Shown here in pieces: positions 7,756 to 10,427 of a stretch of DNA of 10,427 nt (within the stretch, counting starts at the first letter, position 1; every line of letters starts with the position of its first letter). Origin of the DNA: Temnopleurus reevesii. Its lineage: Eukaryota > Echinodermata > Echinoidea > Temnopleuroida > Temnopleuridae. The DNA is taken from positions 1 to 10,427 of the forward strand of contig BQKZ01002940.1 in assembly GCA_036244855.1 (NCBI GenBank), written 5' to 3'. The position numbers and the translations under genes are program-made. Under the pieces are notes generated by a model. It did no database searches and was not told the DNA's origin. It saw nothing but the letters and a program-made list of their open reading frames with translations.

Positions 7756-8051
7756 ATCCCAGTAGTTAAAATTGTGGTACTATGGTATCTATCTATAGAA
7801 TAGAGGTCTACATTACCCTCATTATGTAATATTCACCGTCATTCTGCGAATTCGGAACCAACGTGCATTTTCAATAAATTGTTTGAAAACAATTTTCTTT
7901 GCTCTTTTGCCTTTTACCCCTACCTGACTGCTATTCCTGATTAAAAAAAAAACCCTCCGGATTGTCTCATTCAGCTTGAATATTTTGATAATTTGACTTA
8001 TAAACGAAAAGGAAATGATTTAAAAAACAAAAACATAAAAACATAAGAATA
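7756..8051. other. Probable intron sequence upstream of the first tRNA-His
   Basis: The stretch is AT-rich with A and T runs (for example A9 near 7943) and no frame of note. If the exon call is right, it is the start of intron 1, and the two tRNA genes would then lie inside a protein gene's intron. Confidence 0.4.
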
Positions 8052-8065
8052 GGAAAAAAATGAAC

Positions 8066-8070
8066 AAAAA
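8066..8070 (-). terminator. Pol III T5 terminator of the minus-strand tRNA-His
   Basis: On the minus strand, five T follow the discriminator base after one intervening A. A second, longer T run (seven T, 8054-8060) lies just beyond and could act as a backup. Confidence 0.85.
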
Positions 8071-8071
8071 T

Positions 8072-8143
8072 TGCCGTGACCAGGATTCGAACCTGGGTTA
8101 TTGCGGCCACAACGCAATGTACTAACCACTATACGATCACGGC
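8072..8143 (-). tRNA. tRNA-His (anticodon GTG)
   Basis: A complete 72-base tRNA reads on the minus strand. The acceptor stem is GCCGTGA paired with TCACGGC, the D stem is GTA/TAC, and the anticodon stem is TTGCG/CGCAA around the loop TTGTGGC, which gives anticodon GTG. The T arm is CCAGG-TTCGAAT-CCTGG and the discriminator is A. All stems pair perfectly, and the sequence is close to known animal tRNA-His. The A box lies in the D arm and the B box is GGTTCGAATCC. As usual in eukaryotes, CCA is not encoded. The base before G1 is G, although G-1 is normally added enzymatically. A TTTTT pol III terminator follows two bases after the T of the acceptor stem's partner strand (8066-8070). It charges with histidine and decodes CAC and, through wobble, CAT. 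It is identical to the copy at 8575-8646 and points away from it. Confidence 0.97.
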
Positions 8144-8574
8144 CTCACTGGTTGCATCATCAGGATTTAAGAATAAATACCAATTTAGAGTCGTATCTAG
8201 CTATGACCAAAGTGAACCCTGGATATTGATATAATTTGAGCTATTTCCTTCTTTTTAGTTGTTGTTTCATTGTTATGTTCTATTTTTAAGGCGTTTGCTA
8301 CTCCCGCCTTGTTCGTTATCCCCCAACAAAGATCTGCTATAATTACTGATGATTAGGCGCACTTATCCATTAAGTCTCAGTGGGCTAATTTGACAGTGAT
8401 TGTTGCACTTTACAAAATTAGACAATTGACACCCAGTAATGACACAATCTCAGGCAAAAAGTTTTCTGAGACATTACCGTTGTTGTTGTTATTTTCTTGG
8501 TTAATTCCATATAATAACCATGTATTTAGCACCGAATCGATATGTGCAAATTTAATGGTGGTGCAACCAGTGAG
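8144..8574. other. 431-bp spacer between the divergent tRNA-His genes
   Basis: The two tRNA 5' ends face each other across this AT-rich spacer. The 13 bases next to each gene (TGCAACCAGTGAG when read toward the gene) are identical, and the match continues for about three more bases with one difference. The rest of the spacer is not symmetrical. GTAATG (8436-8441) with TCTCAG pairs with CTGAGA and CATTAC (to 8477) to give a possible imperfect hairpin. The plus-strand frame that runs across it into the tRNA is not a gene. Confidence 0.6.
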
Positions 8575-8646
8575 GCCGTGATCGTATAGTGGTTAGTACA
8601 TTGCGTTGTGGCCGCAATAACCCAGGTTCGAATCCTGGTCACGGCA
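8575..8646 (+). tRNA. tRNA-His (anticodon GTG)
   Basis: All 72 bases match the minus-strand copy at 8072-8143. It has a perfect seven-pair acceptor stem, a three-pair D stem, a five-pair anticodon stem with GTG in a seven-base loop, a five-pair T stem with the TTCGAAT loop, and discriminator A. The genomic base before position 1 is G (8574), as in the other copy. Internal A and B boxes are intact, and five T follow at once (8647-8651). Nothing suggests a pseudogene. The identical pair implies a recent inverted duplication or ongoing gene conversion, and both should be transcribed by RNA polymerase III. Confidence 0.97.
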
Positions 8647-8651
8647 TTTTT
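8647..8651 (+). terminator. Pol III T5 terminator of the plus-strand tRNA-His
   Basis: Five T start directly after the discriminator base. A T7 run (8660-8666) follows, mirroring the arrangement at the other copy, so the 3' flanks were probably duplicated together with the gene. Confidence 0.85.
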
Positions 8652-8666
8652 ATTCCAATTTTTTTA

Positions 8667-9818
8667 TCGTCTGATTTTTTGTAGATTTTGATGACTCACA
8701 TTGTCTTTTCTCTTTTTGTGTGTTATGATCTGCTTTTCAGAATAAAATTGTTGGTGATTTTTTTTTTCTCTTTTTAATGTATCCTTATATCAGGGTGTAT
8801 ATTAAGTTATTGATGTTGTTATGAACTTAATGGGGTTTATAGGGAGATCGTTTTTCATCCATGATTAGCGCTTCCAGCATTTGATATTAACCGGATTGAG
8901 GGATGTTTTTGCCGATTTCGTTTTGGAGAAAGGATTGTTGTCATAGCAACCCAAATTGCGCTGCTGTTCATTGATAAGGAAACTGAATAATTATGAATCC
9001 CATTTGTTTGGTCGTCAAGGGCTGAGATGATCGGCTAATGAAAAATATCGCCCAAATTTTAGCTCTCATTGTTATCGTGAAATGCAGAGAGCCAATAATG
9101 TCAATATCGCCAAGACAATCGGTAATGAAGCGTGTTATTGCCGCTATATTAAATATCCTATAAACATGATAGATGCAAGTCGGGAATATGCTTTATGGGT
9201 AAATGTGTTTGGAATTCATAAGTATAATGCTATATATTTTTCTTTATTGTTCGTCGTACGTAGGTATACAATATGAAGAGATATTTCATGTACATCCATT
9301 TATATTATCCCTTTCCCCCACTTCACAACCCATACACAGACTTTTTGTTGTTGTTTATCGTAATGTGTTTGAATTTCAAATAAGTTAATCCTTTTTATAC
9401 ACGTATGGAATTTTCAGAAATAGAAATAAGGAGTAATATAAGTGAATTTCTCTGTAAAGGTGTTGAAAATGTAACTGATTATATATTGGAGAATTACATG
9501 GTTAGCAACTTATTTTTGCTTTTAGATATGAAATCTATGCTTTGGGGAATTAAATGATTTACAATATACGTCAAGTCGAAGCTGTGACAATACGAAGGCG
9601 TAATGATCTCTACGTATATTTTTGTTTCCACCTTTGCAGATTCCTGAATGATTTAGACATGATTGTTTACCCATTTTGATGGAAATGACTCCCTATATTC
9701 ACATCATGTATTGACAAAATAAATGGATTGATTAGTAAGAAGAGATTGAAGAATGAGTTGACAAATACTTTTGGAATCATTGCATGTACTGATGTGTCCA
9801 TCACATTGGCCTTCATGT
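8667..9818. other. AT-rich intergenic or intronic DNA, nothing recognised
   Basis: Over 1.1 kb I find no gene, no strong inverted or tandem repeat and no pol III boxes. Short plus-strand frames at 9082-9276 and 9203-9388 overlap each other in different frames and encode nothing recognisable. It could be intron of the gene begun at 7408, but no acceptor plus coding frame is evident. Confidence 0.55.
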
Positions 9819-9834
9819 AAAAAAAAAAAAAAAA
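9819..9834. repeat. A16 homopolymer tract
   Basis: Sixteen A lie 18 bases before the left end of the foldback element. They are followed by GGGCCTATACAC, which loosely echoes that element's own end (GGCCGACTCACAC). This could mean a damaged neighbouring copy, but one short match is weak evidence. Confidence 0.8.
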
Positions 9835-9852
9835 GGGCCTATACACGCTTAT

Positions 9853-10080
9853 GGCCGACTCACACCTGAGCGTTTTAGCCTGTGTCGGCCCAGCGGTTTG
9901 ACAATTAAAAACGCTCCCCGAGCGCACAGTGCACGTTGATTAGACGGCGGACTAACGTTGCGCTCAAGGACGGTACGCCAAACGTAAATACACCGTATGA
10001 CCTGCGTCGTTGTGCGTCAAGGGAGCGTTTTTTTAATTTCCAAAACCGCTGGGCCGATGCAGGCGAAGTGTGAATCGGCC
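9853..10080. mobile_element. 228-bp foldback (MITE-like) element with nested hairpin
   Basis: The left arm (9853-9918, 66 bases) and the reverse complement of the right arm (10021-10080, 60 bases) share the order GGCCGAYTCACAC, GCCTG, TCGGCCCAGCGGTTT (15 bases perfect), AATTAAAAA and ACGCTCCC. The left arm has one extra block of about six to ten bases (GAGCGTTTTA). The 102-base centre holds a further stem: GAGCGCA (9920-9926) with TGCGCTC (9959-9965), and ACGTT (9933-9937) with AACGT (9954-9958). The element is far GC-richer than its surroundings. It encodes nothing, and the overlapping open frames on both strands follow from the symmetry. The layout fits a non-autonomous inverted-repeat DNA transposon. 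The ends GGCC...GGCC are my estimate, and I see no clear target-site duplication. It is not related by eye to the element at 3480. Confidence 0.75.
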
Positions 10081-10427
10081 TGCAGGAATGAATTGCTTAC
10101 TGGAAGCCACCTTTGGGTGCGACGTTGCACCGTTAGGTTGAAGACACTACCCCTTAACATCCTGCCTTTGTCGAATAAAATTTGCCAACGGAAAAAAAAC
10201 ACAAATCTCGTATTTCCCCCAAACTCCGATTTCAGATGTTAAGCGCTGAATATTATAACTCATGGTAATGTAAAGGTCACTAAATATTGCTGTTTGTCAG
10301 AGATCATTTTGCTACAGGCAAAAAAAAAATATGGTAAAATGGACCATACTTTCCATGTCTAACTGTCAGGAAAATTCTGACATGCCTGAGGATTTTTTTC
10401 TTACACTATGTCCTTGCGCACACCGTG
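10081..10427. other. Intergenic DNA to the window end, nothing recognised
   Basis: Mixed sequence with A-runs (A8 near 10192, A10 near 10320) and no open frame worth calling. Nothing marks the window edge as a gene boundary. Confidence 0.55.

Noticed and set aside
8390..8581. 63-residue plus-strand frame
   Set aside because: It runs into the tRNA-His gene and has no coding features.
9667..10242. Frames on both strands near 9667-10242
   Set aside because: They arise from the arms of the foldback element, which read similarly on both strands.
1..10427. CRISPR array, prophage, toxin-antitoxin or other bacterial system
   Set aside because: No evenly spaced short direct repeats, no ribosome binding sites with tightly packed genes, and clear eukaryotic pol III genes and SINEs are present.
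1..10427. LTR retrotransposon or endogenous viral genes
   Set aside because: No long terminal direct repeats and no frame resembling reverse transcriptase, integrase or capsid proteins.

Overview
The window looks like non-coding, repeat-rich DNA from an animal nuclear genome. The supporting signs are low GC with many A/T runs, tRNA-derived retroposon heads with pol III A and B boxes, trinucleotide microsatellites, foldback (MITE-like) elements, a single plausible protein exon ending at a splice donor, and intact eukaryotic tRNA genes with T-run terminators. The best-preserved SINE ends in a body and an ATT-rich tail of a style I associate with marine invertebrate deuterostomes such as sea urchins. 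I therefore favour an echinoderm or a relative, but this is inference and a database search would be needed to settle it.

Layout. Positions 1-1620 are AT-rich with no convincing gene and hold one perfect 9-bp hairpin and a C15-A8 tract. Positions 1623-2456 are a dense patch of pol III-like material: two tRNA-like heads on the minus strand, one good SINE on the plus strand with a long ATT/AGT microsatellite tail, and a further tRNA-like head behind it. A 175-bp foldback element lies at 3480-3654. Homopolymer C or G tracts of 9-15 bases recur at 1380, 3291, 4178 and 4434. A GC-richer island at about 4930-5290 begins with another tRNA-like stretch. A degenerate tandem repeat (three copies, period roughly 110-180 bp) occupies 6664-7100.

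Genes. Three genes can be supported. The first is a probable first coding exon at 7408-7749 (+), encoding the N terminus of an unrecognised protein with one membrane segment and a short histidine-centred repeat, ending at a GAG|gtacgt donor. The others are two identical tRNA-His(GTG) genes arranged head to head at 8072-8143 (-) and 8575-8646 (+). They lie downstream of that exon, probably inside its first intron. A second foldback element of 228 bp lies at 9853-10080.

There is no operon or multi-gene system here, and I see nothing resembling a microbial defence locus, CRISPR array or prophage. The most informative items are the duplicated tRNA-His pair, the two foldback elements, the tandem repeat and the cluster of tRNA-derived heads.
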